Part shown: positions 10,160 to 22,760 of the stretch, piece after piece | Layout of the letters: each line of letters opens with the position of its first letter | Position numbering within the stretch: position 1 is the stretch's first letter | NCBI GenBank assembly: GCA_008921705.1 | Contig: VFFE01007186.1 | Location: forward strand, 1,771,969-1,835,968 | DNA from: Burhinus oedicnemus | Lineage: Eukaryota; Chordata; Aves; Charadriiformes; Burhinidae | Direction: 5' to 3' | Length of the DNA stretch: 64,000 nucleotides | Notes under the pieces: model-generated | Database searches by the model: none | What the model was told of the DNA's origin: nothing | The model's input: only the letters and a program-made list of their open reading frames with translations | Position numbers and translations under genes: made by a program

Positions 10160-11801
10160 GGACCAAAAATTGCAATCTACAATATGGATATATTCCATTC
10201 ATGACATATACCGGTGTTCCAGGGAATTTCCCAGTTGTTTTAATAAGATGGCTAACCAGAGATTAGCCTTTATCATTTAAAATTTGAATATGCTAGAGCA
10301 ATAGCCAAAAATTCATGCGGACATAAACATGTGTTTCCAGCATTATCTCACATTAGAGGGTTAATTACTTTCTTGTTCTTAATATAGAACTGCATTCAGT
10401 TGCTAAGGAAACCAATGATTCCTTCATGTCTAGAAGTACTTGAATCACATTTTGGTTTCTTTGTTTTCTAGGAGGTTTTGTTGTTGTTGCTGTTGTTTTT
10501 CACTAATCTTAAATCAGAAAAGCAGAAAGGACACCAAGGCTTAAAAATGAAAAATGCAGGCTGACCCAGTAATAGCCAGGTTCGTGATGATGAGGCAGAA
10601 CAGTGTGTTGCCTGTGGGGAAACAAGCTGTAGGCTCTGCCTTTAATTGTTTCCTCCCAGAAAGCAAAGTTAGAAGCAGTGAACGTGCACTGACTTAGAGC
10701 CCTGAAATTCGTGGTGACTCACCTTCAGCCAGCTCAAGCTAATCTGCCTGTTGACTATAGCTAATCACCTTTCCTCTCACATTGTTCTTTAGGTGTTAGA
10801 TGTGATAAAACTGTATATACCATGGTGGAAAATATTCAAGTTAGCTCCAACTGCAGCAAATCTGGAACCTTGGAACCTGAACATAGAGAATAATCCTGTG
10901 ACACTCACTCTGGTAACGTGCAAATCATCTGAAACTCTGAAGTAGGTCGTAACAATGTGGTTTACTGCACCCACCTAAATCCTCCCAAGAGAAATGCACT
11001 GCAGGCTACTAACCAGAAAGATCTGATTCAGCTGAGGAACTGTTCTAATACTGAGAGGAAAGTAAAAATAAGGGACTGGGGAAAGGAAGGAAACTAAAGA
11101 ATCACTTTGAAGAACACGTCATTGAATATTGATCCTGGAAAAAGGAATTTAGAGTGAATATAATATTTTATATTATTTTAAGCCAAATCTAGTTCTTCGA
11201 TGTTTCTTATGTTCCAGTACTTAAAGTATTATATTGTCCACTTTCCCACAAGGCAAAGAATATTGTTCACCATCGCAATGTATAATAAAATGTAATCATT
11301 TTAAGTTTATTATAATTTTGCATGGCAAGATGTAACTAGTATTTAGTGGTAAAGTTGGTAACTGAAGGACTTCAGAATCTGTCCACAAGTGGTTCTAAAA
11401 CAAGTGTGCTTATTTCTATCTCTTACGAGGAATGTTATGAATATGCTTAACCACAGGAAGATACATAGCATCATAAAGGGAGAAGCAGAATAAAAAAAAC
11501 CCTTAGGTTTCTTCTGTGAAAGGGTTCATAGAATTAGATTTAGATAGGCATGATTTGGCCATTTAACTGCATTTTAAGTCCCTAAACGTATCCAAAAAGC
11601 ATGTCTGTTTTTCTGTCAGTGCAACCTTTTGTGTGCATAAAGGTCTGAAGTGAAGAACTTTTTACAGGCTTACAAGTATGCGTTAGCTCAAGGGCAAACT
11701 CCTTCAAGACCTCCAGTTAACTATTTGTCTGCCTATTTTTTCTGTTGACACCTTTTTCAACAGCAGTCTCAGCTCAGGTCTACTTACTGGGGTCCATCCT
11801 G
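10160..11801 (+). repeat. Direct duplication, copy 2 (1642 bp)
   Basis: This copy starts right after the gap at the same base as copy 1 and matches it to the end. It holds 298 extra bp at 10838-11135 relative to copy 1 (join at about 9475). The flanks show no clear target-site duplication and the segment matches no mobile element I recognise, so a deletion in copy 1 is more likely than an insertion here. Sequence past 11801 is unique and continues what copy 1 would have run into without the gap. Confidence 0.97.
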
Positions 11802-11989
11802 GAGATATTCAGGGAACAAAAAGTGCTCTCCTAATCACTCTTTCTATGCACCTTAACTAGGACATCATGAGACAAGTAAATATCCAAATATAGCAAGAAT
11901 GAGTTGAGTTCTGTTTGTTTTTTTTAAATTAATATCATTTTCATCACATTCAGTAACTAGACTATAGGACGCTCTGGCTGACATGGGAG

Positions 11990-12690
11990 AATCTGAATGG
12001 CTACTACAGAAAGAGATCTGGGGATTTGGGTTGATGGCAAGCTGACTTTGAGTCAACAGTGTGCCCTGGCAGCCAAAAGGGCCAACTGTGTCCTGGGGTG
12101 CATCAAGCACAGCATAGGTGGCCAGTCAAGGGAGGTGAGTGTTCCACTCCACACTGCACTGGTGCAGCCCCAACTCAGTACTCTCTGCAGTTTTGGGTGC
12201 CTCAATACAAGAAGGACATCAAGCTATTAAAGTGTGTCCAGAGGAGGGCGACCGAGATGCTGAAAGGCCTTGAGAGCAAAACTTACGAGGAGCAGCTGAG
12301 GTCACTTGGTTTGTCCAGTCTGGCAAAGAGAAGGCTGAGGGGTGACCTTATCGCAGGCTACAACTTCCTCAAGGGGGGCAGTGAAGGGGAAGGTGCTGAT
12401 CTCCTCTCTCTGGTGACCAGTGGTAGGACACGAGGAAATGAAATGAAGCTGCGTCAGGGGAAGTTCAGTTTGGACCTTAGGAAAAGGTTCTTCACTGAGA
12501 AGGTGGTCGGTCACTGGAACAGGCTTCCCAGGGAAGTGGTCACAGCACTAAGCCTGTCAGAGTTCAAGGAGCATGTGCACGAAGCTCTGAGTCATACGGT
12601 TCAGTTTTAGGTAGTCCTGTGAGGAGCAAGGAGTTGGACTCAATGATCCTTATGAATCCCTTCCAACTTGAGATATTCTATGAATCTAAA
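11990..12690 (+). mobile_element. CR1 LINE, 5'-truncated
   Basis: A plus-strand CR1 tail. A 183-codon frame at 12059-12610 carries [26 protein letters not shown] and [11 protein letters not shown], the CR1 ORF2 C terminus. A second frame at 11997-12230 covers the piece before a frameshift near 12060-12200. The 3' end near 12688 reads TTCTATGAATCT, a decayed CR1 tail repeat. Its 3' UTR differs from the other copies, so it is another subfamily. The 5' edge is approximate. Confidence 0.95.
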
Positions 12691-13438
12691 TAATTCCACT
12701 TTATAAAATAGTTAAATATTTTCTGGGAAAATCAGGAAGACCGTAAATGCAAAACCAAGTCATTAAACAGTTTTATCAATTGCAGCTAAAGCTATTTTTT
12801 GAGGCTCGGGATCCATGCAAGTTGTTAGAAGCCCAAAAATTTTAGAGGCAGGATTTTTCCAGTAACCTGTGGGTACTTCTCAGGGTATTGCTCAATAGAT
12901 AGGCTTTTGTAAAAACTGTTTTTAATCATGTCAGATTCATAATTTGTTAGATTTTTCAGAATTATATTCGGAGGCTTAACTTTTAGGAAAATTCTTTGCA
13001 GAGCTGCTGCAGAGCTTGTCCTCATCCCTTTGGAACTAACTTTCATCTGGTCTGGTCCACAACTACTGTTTATGGTGTTAGTGAGATTAATTTCACCTAC
13101 TCATGATTTGTATAATATGCATTATAAGTGTCTAAGTATAATATGCATTATAAAGGACGTTGTTCTTAACTTTTATCTAACTTCCCTTTATATTTCAGTA
13201 GCTTGTTAGTTTTATTTATAATTAATTACATATCAAATAATGCATTTGTCATTACTAGTCCTCCTAATTCATTAAAATGTTCTGCAGATCATACATCACA
13301 AATACCTGGAATGTACTTTCTTAGTATTTTCTAAACAAGCTTTACAATAATATGTGGTGATAGAATCCTCAGAAGGGAGAGCGAAAGGCAAAGGCAAAGG
13401 ACAAAAGCATGGATATAAAAATGATACTTTAGTACCTT
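12691..13438. other. Unique sequence with a small spaced duplication
   Basis: No gene is seen. An 18-bp AT-rich word occurs twice, at 13110-13127 and 13136-13153, a 26-bp period. Each copy is itself close to palindromic around an ATGCAT core. Confidence 0.6.
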
Positions 13439-13443
13439 GCATA

Positions 13444-14223
13444 TGTTACGGAGGCACCCCGAAATAACTTCTCACAGATAATAAACTTAGGCAACCTTTA
13501 ATTCTTAACTAAAGCCAAACAGCCAAAACTAACGAGACAACAGGGATAGCCAAAATAATGTTCCAATAAAATTTAACAAATTAGTTGAGGAAGTTATTGC
13601 TACACAAAAACACATAAGAACATTGACACATAGGAATGATGATTCCAAAGTGTGCACACACTCACTCACAAAGAAAGACCTTTCACTCAAGGGTACCCAG
13701 AAGATGTCATTGCTCACCCAAAAGGGGCGAGGGCTCATTCAAGGGTACCCAGAAAAAGTATTCACTCACCAAGGGGGGGCTGAGGGCACTCAATCCTGGG
13801 AAGTTTCCTTGGGTGACATCTTAGTCCCAAGGGGAGGGCTTCCAATCACAAATCCTCTGCTCTGAGGAGAACCATGCAAGGAGGGTTTCTGGTGGTGGCC
13901 CCATTTTATAACCTGGTTGGATCTGAACTGTGGTCATCTGTTGGTTGTGGTCTGTAGGCTCACCCAGGCTGAGGCGCCCTGTTGGTTTGGGACCCTGTCT
14001 GTTGACCAGGGGTCTCACCTCCCTTTTCCCACCACTGGGGCAGGGGGTGTGCGCTGGTCTGCACCTGACTAGGGTGCATACATGCAGCAGCCACGGTGCA
14101 CAACCAGTGGTGCAAAAACAGGGATGCAAAAGAGCCAGTGGCCATTATGTTAAGAGCCCTAGCCCCTGTCCAGGGGGGATAGTGAGGGGGTGCGTGTGTG
14201 TGTGTGTTTGTGATCCTGCCACA
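13444..14223 (-). mobile_element. Solo ERV LTR, 780 bp
   Basis: The element starts TGTTACGG and ends GCCACA, with a perfect 5-bp target-site duplication GCATA on both sides (13439-13443 and 14224-14228). A TATAAAA box on the minus strand (complement of 13904-13910) and an ATTAAA-type signal near 13495 give a minus-strand reading direction. There is no internal retroviral DNA, so this is a solo LTR. Its ends differ from the LTR family at 1-416 and 5345-6097. Inside, an imperfect tandem repeat of about 52 bp occurs (13687 and 13739 start with the same 16-bp word), and a short GT run lies at 14191-14208. Open frames here are chance. Confidence 0.92.
13904..13910 (-). promoter_or_regulatory. LTR TATA box (TATAAAA)
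   Basis: TTTTATA on the plus strand is TATAAAA on the LTR's coding strand, placed about 310 bp from the LTR 5' end at 14223. Confidence 0.5.
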
Positions 14224-14228
14224 GCATA

Positions 14229-17200
14229 CGAAGTGTCTGAGAAAGGATGTTATCATTCACACTACATGGAAATTGCTCAGATATTCAAGCTAGGAAAAAA
14301 TATGAACATCTAAAATAGATTATTAAAATCAATGGTCAGATTTACTTCTGTACTCTGGTTGCTTTGTGTGTCTCCAGTGACACAAAGCAGTCATAAACTC
14401 AGCTTTAGTAGGTGTTTCAACTATGTTTATAGTTGATTTGCAGAATGCTCACAATCTTCATTTTAGCCACAAAAATTCTTGAGCAACTAATTTTGACATG
14501 GCAGTCACCATTAAGTAATCAATATGAGTCAGCAGCTACAATGCAATATGAGATTACACATGCCTTCTTTCTCATAATTAATGGGTAAATAACTGCAGTA
14601 ACTCAGCTACCATGGAAAAAGCTATAGTAAATGTGATAATTTTTAGTGATGAGCATAAATGGAACTGCTATAGCATCTCAGATAAATCTTTTGTTTTTGC
14701 TTTTTTTTTATGTGGCAAATGCAGTGAGCTTTGTAACTGAGTATTTACTTGTCAAGCTGTACCTGTCAGGTAACCTCTGAGCTGTTTGTTGATTTTGTCT
14801 TTTTTATTTTAATACTGAAATAAGAAACTGCAGTTACTTTAGTTCTGTTTTAAATATCTTCTTTTACTGGAAACCAAACCAAACCAAAAACTTTAATTAG
14901 CATGAGTTTGATTCCAGTGCCAAGAATGATGGCAGATGACAAGTTAAGGAATCAGCTAAATAATATGCATGTTCCTGCTTTTAAGCCTTCCAGGACAGAG
15001 AAATATCATTTTTATTCCTCCACAAGAAAAAAAAATATCTCGAAACAACGACATTCTGTTTACTGCCAAATAAAAAATACATACTAAAGCAATATAAAAG
15101 TCTTCTAATTCCAAATTGACAAAGTGTGAGAGACTTAAATCTGACATACTGTTTTAACTCTACCATTAGTTCATTTTTCTCCATTTGTAGTGTGGGTTAA
15201 ATGAAGCGTCTAACCCAGCTGTGAATTTCTTTGGTCTTTTCTGTTCAGGGACTGAACAATCTTAATTTTATTTAACTTTCTTTTTTATTGGATTGACCAC
15301 AGCCACAGTGGAGAATTGCACTTGCCATCTTACAGAAATATTGAAAGAAGAGAGTTCCTTAATTTGCACCCAATCTACTAATCCAGTCAATAATTCAGAC
15401 TGGCCTATAGGCAAAGCAATTGCCTGCAGCTACTGCAGTCATGATTGAACAGGACAAGCAAGATCCTTACTTCAAATAACTGCTCTCACTACTTCTAGCA
15501 GGTCTGTTACATATGGAATGCATTTTGAAAATTTAATAAACCATCATCCTTCATGTGTAGCTTGACACTTCTGAATTACGGACCCAAAGACTTCAGGCTT
15601 GAAAAGAGGAAAGGTGGAGTCTGCAAGCAAAATAGGGTCAATGTAGACAATGCACGTATTCATTCAGCTATGCAGAAAGTGTTTGCAGCAGATTGCCTCT
15701 GCATTCTGAAGCAAATAATTCTTTCAAGCCAACCAAAGCCTGTATGTACGTCTGTTCACTCTGGCCATTCAAACAAACAAACAAAACACCCAAAAGCTCA
15801 ATAGTAGAAAAGCAACACATAACATCAAAACTGAAGATGCTTACAAATAAGGAATAAAAGCCAGTCCGCTTAAACTGGGACCAAAGAATTTTCCAAGGAT
15901 CTTCTAGGTTACTTCTCACTGATTTGCATAGCTGAGGTGGAAGACATCCAAATCTGGGTGTCTACATGTAACATACAGCTCCCATTGAAGCCAACGGAGC
16001 AGACGCTGAGATCCAGCTGATGTGTCACAAGATTTCTGGCAGGATGAACTAAATCACTCAAAGAAATACAAGTCATGTGAATCAAACAATGTTGTTATCC
16101 TTTCAAATGTTTTCCTTTCTTCTCAGACATCGTGCCAAAGTTAAGCACTTAAATTATCCACTCATGTATCTAAAACAGTTAAATGGCTTTATTTCATATA
16201 TCATCTTCAGATAAAATATCTCCAGATAAAATGTCCTCTTGTTTCAGGGCTCACTTTCAAACATGATGTTTTTACTTTTGCCTCGTTGAAAGATTGTGCT
16301 TATCTCACTGGAGAGCTCTTTTATCCAGCTGGTGTGTTTTTAATGTCAGTGGGTGAAATTTTGATCTGACGGGCAGCATCTAGGTTTTTTTGATGTCACC
16401 GGCAGAAAGCGTGATAGCCAAGTGCTCTGGACTGGTTTACCTGTATTCTTTAAAGTCCGTACCCTATCATGGACTGTGATCTGGTTCACAGCAGAAAATT
16501 CATGTTTTACTCCGGAACTGTATGAATGAATGTATAAGCAATGTGCACAAGCACAAGCTTTTTTGCTGGGAGGAAGGCAGTGAGGCAAAAAAGGATGAAG
16601 GGAGTGAGGCAACTTGATAGTATTGGTGAACTTGTGCACAAATCAGGATTAGATTTATCTTGTCATAAATTTAGTCATATAAGTACAGTGCTTGTGACTG
16701 GAGTGTGATCATTCCAGGCTTATATGTGCATTCAATGAGGAGACGCTGACTACTCTCAGAGAGGATTTTGTCCACTAAAGATTGTCTTAAAAGTCTGATC
16801 TTTCCCTCCAGGTGACTCAAGGAGCTAAGGCTGACAAGTCCTCTGACACTGGCATCTCATTTTGCTGCCTAAACTGTTCGGGGTGTGAATACAGGTTCTT
16901 CTCAGCACAAGGCCCTTTTTTAAAATATGTTTCATAAAAAATGAGGATTCGTCTTTGTCCAGTGACTATTTCTACATATTTACTCCTATTTACGGAATTA
17001 CATTTTGAGCACACTGAAGGCAAACCTCAAAGTTCTCAGGAATTCATCAGGACTAAATTTTTGAATTTTGTAATGAACAATATTAAAGCATATTCTGAAG
17101 AGTAGTAACATATCACCCCAATAATTTATTCATTGTGACTATGTGATACAGCTTTTTTCACTGAATGTTTAAGTTGAATTTGCATAAAAAGAGTAAAATT

Positions 17201-20200
17201 CTTAAAATATATAAAAACTTGTCCCAGATAACAAATCTCACCTTGGGAGTTTCTACATTCCTGAGCCATGAAAAATAGCTGCTAGTTAATTCTGTCCTTC
17301 TGGCATGACTCAGTAATCGAGTAATGATGTGCTTGAGATATCATTAAAAGTCTGAACACTAGTTCTGGAAGTTATTCTATTTAAATAGCCTGAAAAAGAA
17401 GGCTTGAAAACCCTGAAAACCCTTATTTCTTGTTGTACCTCTTTTATACTCTTCTGTAGAAGTGGACTGGGAAAAATAAACTGAACTTTTTTTTTGTTGT
17501 TCAAGTAAAGAATTTCACAATATTTGAGAAGTCTTGGGCCATATTATATACATCATTATTTTGATTCATAACTGCTATGTCATGACTTAACATGCCATAA
17601 AGTATGCTTTTCTATGTGACTTTTAAAAAGAAATGGAAAACTGATGGGAAAATGGCTATTAAATTTGTCTATCTGAAAAAGGAAAGAATAAGAGGTTTAG
17701 AAAAGCATCTACAGATATTTTTAATTTCATATTTTGAAATCATAGTTATCTGTAAAATTAAGAGTAAGAAATAACACCTGGCTTATTGTATTAAGAAAGT
17801 AAATATAATACAATAATACTTACCATCCATTCTCAAAAGAACTGTTTCAAGATGGATCCTCTGTTGTATAACTATAAAGAGAAATACTGAAAATTAGATA
17901 CACTCTTAGTGTATTTTCCCTATCACCTTAAAAGGAGTCACAGTCACTATTTGTAAATGGAGAATAGAAGGGAAAAACAATATTTTACTTTTTTAATGTT
18001 AGTCCATTCAAGGTAAATAGTTTCTTCTTTTTTCCCTAAAAATCACACATAGAAGAGTGACCTTATTTGTCAGGTTCTTCTTTGTCAAACCTGACTGTTA
18101 AGCACTAAAAGCGTGTAGCAGTAACCTGAGACCTAGCAGAAAAATGACTTAACACAAGGTAGGAAAATGTGACGGTATTTTGTTTTCAAGATGAGTTTTT
18201 CTATTAATTTAGATTATAGAAAAATAAGAAGAAACATGAAAAAATAAGTAGTTATTTTAAATTCAAACAGGGAAAGAATAAAAATATTTTTTCCTTGCTT
18301 TTAGGAGGAGAAAGGAAAAAATGATGCAGCTGCAGAGCACCACAGTTTTAGCAGCAAAAAAAGTCTTTCTCACAGGATGAGATCTGCCATAAAGCTGAAA
18401 CACCTTTCAATGGATTCTAGGTTTAACCTAACCATTTCACCTGTCCTCACTTGTTGATATTGAGTAGCCACCAAACATTTTCGATTCCTTCAGATAATAA
18501 TTCCTTCTTGCCTCCATTGTTTGGAATTACAAAAAATGTAAAAATGGGAGTCTTGGGAAAACGTAACAGCTGAACGCTTCAGGGATATTAGTAACATTTG
18601 TGCAGACTTCACTGAATATAAGATGAACTTAAGCTGTCATGCTCTGCATTAAGTTTAGTACCCACAAGACTCTCCATGTTGTTCAATTTTATTGCAGTTA
18701 ATAATCAGGAGAATTTATTCTAACATTGCTGGGTTTTGGGGTTGGTTTTGGGGTTTGGATGTTGTTTTTTTATTTGGTTTGTAGGGTTTTTTTCCCAGTA
18801 TGTTCATTAGTTTTATTCCGTGATGAAAAAAAAAAAAAAGCTTAACATTGCTTAAGTGACAGTGCATTATGAGGCAATAGTCAGAAATAACAAATGTAAT
18901 GAGAGTCTAAGCTGAATTGCAGGTATATTACTCACTTTTCCCTGGTAAGAACTAGTAAATTCCTGAATCCATCCAGTTTGTACTTGGCCCAGATTCGTGT
19001 TATCAAGTGTACCTTCAGTTCACCTGACATTTGATGCTCTTTTGACTAAATGTTATTACACAATTTTTTTGATTGCTCAGTATCTCTGAATACCCTTAAT
19101 AATAAATGAGTTTTGATCCGGAAAGAGGAAGCAACCTATGTCCCAAAAGCTAAGCAGCCCTCCTAGCCAAGTCTGATAATCCTAATATATATTATCAGCA
19201 AATAAAGACTCCTTCCTCTTACTCAGCTCAGCTCGCCTAAATTGCAGTACAGGCAGGAGGCTTCAGAGCTCTGAACCATAGTGTCATAATAGACACTTGC
19301 AGGGTTCTGCACTTGGAAGAGTAACCAACTCAGTGGAGGAAAAAGTCTTCGAATATCATTTTCTATTGTAGCCTCCAGCTACCAGCCAACCTGGTGAATG
19401 AGTTCTAGACTCTCTTTGTCAGCAGTTGCTGCAAATAAAAGTTTAGCTAAGGGGTCTATTAATTGATCTTCATGTAAAATTCTGCTCTCCCACTGTTTTG
19501 TACTTTTGGGCTTGAATAAAAATGCAAACTTGCAGGACCATAGGTCACTGAAAATATTTTTATTCCAATAGCACAAGTATGATATAGTTTCAGAGGTACA
19601 GCTAAATATCTGCTCTGTGGGAACCCACAAGGTAGCTGGACAGATCTCTCATTAAGTGTAAGGTTCCCCAAGATATTTTATGAAGCATATTCTCCCAGTT
19701 TTGGTGTCAGGGGTATATCAAGACCTTTGAAAAGCTATTTGTAACCATGCAATTAACCCTAAAGAACTGTTATGGGACAAAAGAAAAAAAAAAAGTGCAC
19801 AACTTCATTAAGTGATTATGACTAATGCAGGCTCATTACAAATATGTTTAGGCAACTGAACAGTATAAACACCTAAAGAAGGGGAGACCCTTGTTAAGTG
19901 GATACCAAACATGCTTAGAAAGACTGGTTCTAATCATGAAAAGTACACTTTTTGGCAACCTAGATGAAACCCTGTTAAAACATTCATTATGCACAGTATT
20001 GAGGTGTTGACCTTTGTTCCGATAACTGTCTAAGCAATACACTCTTACCTTTGCCTGTGGTAACGACAATAAACAAATTATATTCACTAAATATGCACCA
20101 TTTAGATTCTGCTTGAGTTTTTTATTCTGTAGTAAAAGATCAATATTAAGAAAAGAAGAAAATAAAGTACAATTTAGGCTAAATACAAGGGATCAAAAGA

Positions 20201-22619
20201 ACCTAACCACAATTGTATAAATCTATGTATTGGAAGCTACAATACTATACTACATTGTAAAGACAGGTAAACCTAACAGTCTGACCTTCATGGGTGCTGC
20301 TGATCTCTTAAATTTATAGCAGACAACAGAGCTTAAAGATTCTCAACACCTTTCAAAATCACTCTGCTTTTACTTGGGTGCCCAGGTGAAGACTAAGGAA
20401 CGCAACTTTAGACATCCCGCTGTGACAATTTTCACTTGTGTCCTTTTTGCTCTCTCTTGTTATGCCTAATGCCAGCAAAAACCTGATGGAAATATAACAA
20501 TTTAATAAAGATAAAGTACAGAAAAAAGAAATTGCTCAGAATTCCAGCTGGGTTTTCCACTTTGCTGGTAATTATCATAAGTGCCTCCCTATGACTGGAA
20601 ATTAGAAGAGAAACTGCTGTTACTGCCACTTCCCTGCTCTCTATGTTGCTTTTTTTATCCACAGTAGCCCCCTAAACAAGTTATCCATAACCAACAAGCT
20701 GTGAGGTTCAGCTACTACACACTCATTTCAAAAGCACTTTTGAACGCAACAGTACCCACGCTCTGCTTTTCTTCTCAGATTAACTTCTCTGCCATCACAT
20801 AACATGCCAAAGGAAAGATGGTATTTCACAGAAAAGGGGCATGGGAATGGAAAAAAAAAAAAAGGACAAAGGCCACAATGAAGTATTGCTGTGAAAGAGC
20901 TTGGTGCTCTGGCTAATTGAGCATTACATATGTTTCTGTTAATACATTATAGTTTCTCATCCCGAGCCTTGACATCTCTTGGTGAGGAATTGATCAGGAG
21001 CTGAAGAGGGCCTTAGATGGCATGGAGAACCATAAGAACACCCTATTGTCATCCGAGTACTGGGTATGTAGCAGAATTAAGATTAGAGAAAAAACAGAAA
21101 AATAGCTTGAGAAACCAAGTGGAACAGCCCCTGGAAAATGGTTATCTACCAGCCCAAATGAGAGGTGCTTTGAAGCCCCAGGCAGCCCAAGGTCAGAAGC
21201 AAAGGGGAAGGCCACTATGCAGGAATCCCTGCTTCCTTCACTGACCACTGCCACTGTGCATGGACCCCAGGCACTCCTCTTAAAAGCCTGATAATACATC
21301 AGAGTAAAAGACATTACAGACCACAAAATATTCCTGCCTGACTGCAGAAACTAGCTGTGCAGCCTAGTCAGCTCAGGCTCCCTTTCATGTCGACAGGGAG
21401 AGATAAGCACATTGAAGAAGCAGTTCAGATCACACGTGAGATAAAAGTACCTTCTGGAAGGGCCCTGTCTACCTATTTCCACTGACTAGAGAGGGAACTT
21501 AAGCTGACTAGGCTCCTAATTTAGGTATTAAATCTACCACTGAGTAGGAATAATTTGATCTCCATGTTTCTATCGTAGCATGTTTGAACTGACAAGTAGT
21601 AGGACTACTATTACTGTGAGATAATAAAATTACGTTTTTCTCTTTTTTTAATTTAGTTTTATTATATATACTATTTCCTCTTGTAGATTTCACAAATTAA
21701 TTGTATTAGATTAAAATAAAACAACAATATCCATTGTTGTTTGAAAAAATAACACAGGGAGACAAAACTACAAGTTACAATTGTATACAGTGTTTAGTCT
21801 GCATTCAGCTTTAACAATATTATGACCTTGAAACAAATTTTAGTTTCTACAAAAACAAGTTAGTACTGATTTTTGAACAAAATAAATGAAAAGAAATTAT
21901 TCTCTTGAAAGTTCATTCCAGTGGAACATAAAGGAAAATGCAGACTATTAGATGACAGTCCTCATGGTCTTCTATTTAATTGTATTGTCATTACATATAA
22001 AGAAATTTGACAGTTTTTTAAAGTTACCTATACATCTTATATAAAAATATACAGCTTATATAAAAATATACAGCTTAATAAATGTAAATATCTTCTAGCA
22101 TTCAGTACTAGAAAGGATATTTAATGTCCTATAAATTAACTTAAAAACACTAATTTATTTTTAAATGGATAAGTCTCTTCAGACCAAAAGAAAATGATAT
22201 TATAAATAATTATTAATCTATTTAAAAGTGGGTTATAGGCATGAGGCATTTTAGGATTCTTTCTTACACACACCTTAACTACTGAGGTAAGTGAGGATAA
22301 TGAAAGTGTGAAGAATAGTCAATGTTTTCTAATAAACACTGATTTTTTTTACGGGCAAAACATGAATGCTTTTTTGGGTGAAATAACATAATACGTGACT
22401 GAAGGAAGTGTAGTTCTGCAAACAGAACAAATCCGCATCTTAGCAAAGCATTTGGTAGAGAGTCTCGTGAAATATTACTCTGAAAAATCAAATTTCCTTG
22501 GATACAAACCGTATGATATAGCATGAAAAGTAGCTCAATAGCCATAAACAGTAGTTAATGATGAACGACAACTTATGAGATAAGGAGAGATGTCTAGGGG
22601 CATACTAGTGTAGGAGGTT
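14229..22619. other. Long unique region, no gene seen
   Basis: There are 8.4 kb without a recognised young repeat or a convincing coding region. Frames of 60-110 codons appear but have no known motif. Short A or T runs occur near 14700, 18825, 19785 and 20850. A G/T-rich stretch at 18731-18758 has four G runs that could form a weak G-quadruplex. Confidence 0.5.
22036..22073. repeat. 19-bp tandem duplication
   Basis: Two exact copies of a 19-bp AT-rich unit (22036-22054 and 22055-22073) are followed by the start of a third. Confidence 0.95.
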
Positions 22620-22760
22620 TCAGCCTCCTTCTTTATCTAACATCTTCATTAATAATTTAGAAGGGAGTTCAAATATCACATTAATGAAACTCACAGATGA
22701 TGCTAAACTGAGATGTGTTGCAAACATAGAGAATGACAAAGAATAAAATAGTGGGACACT
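22620..22760 (+). mobile_element. Ancient CR1-like fragment
   Basis: The translated text resembles the CR1 reverse-transcriptase palm: a NIFIN.L.EG-like stretch near 22645-22680 is followed by a LTDDAKL stretch near 22690-22712, which corresponds to the FADDTKL catalytic box. It is much more diverged than the other CR1s and lacks a 3' end. It is likely an old CR1 or L3 relic. The two matching motifs at the right spacing are the only evidence. Confidence 0.55.

Noticed and set aside
13821..14313. Overlapping open frames of 98-127 codons on both strands
   Set aside because: They lie in the GC-richer U3 half of the solo LTR at 13444-14223 and have no motif.
18731..18758. Possible G-quadruplex
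   Set aside because: Only two of the G runs have four bases and one has two, so any structure would be weak.
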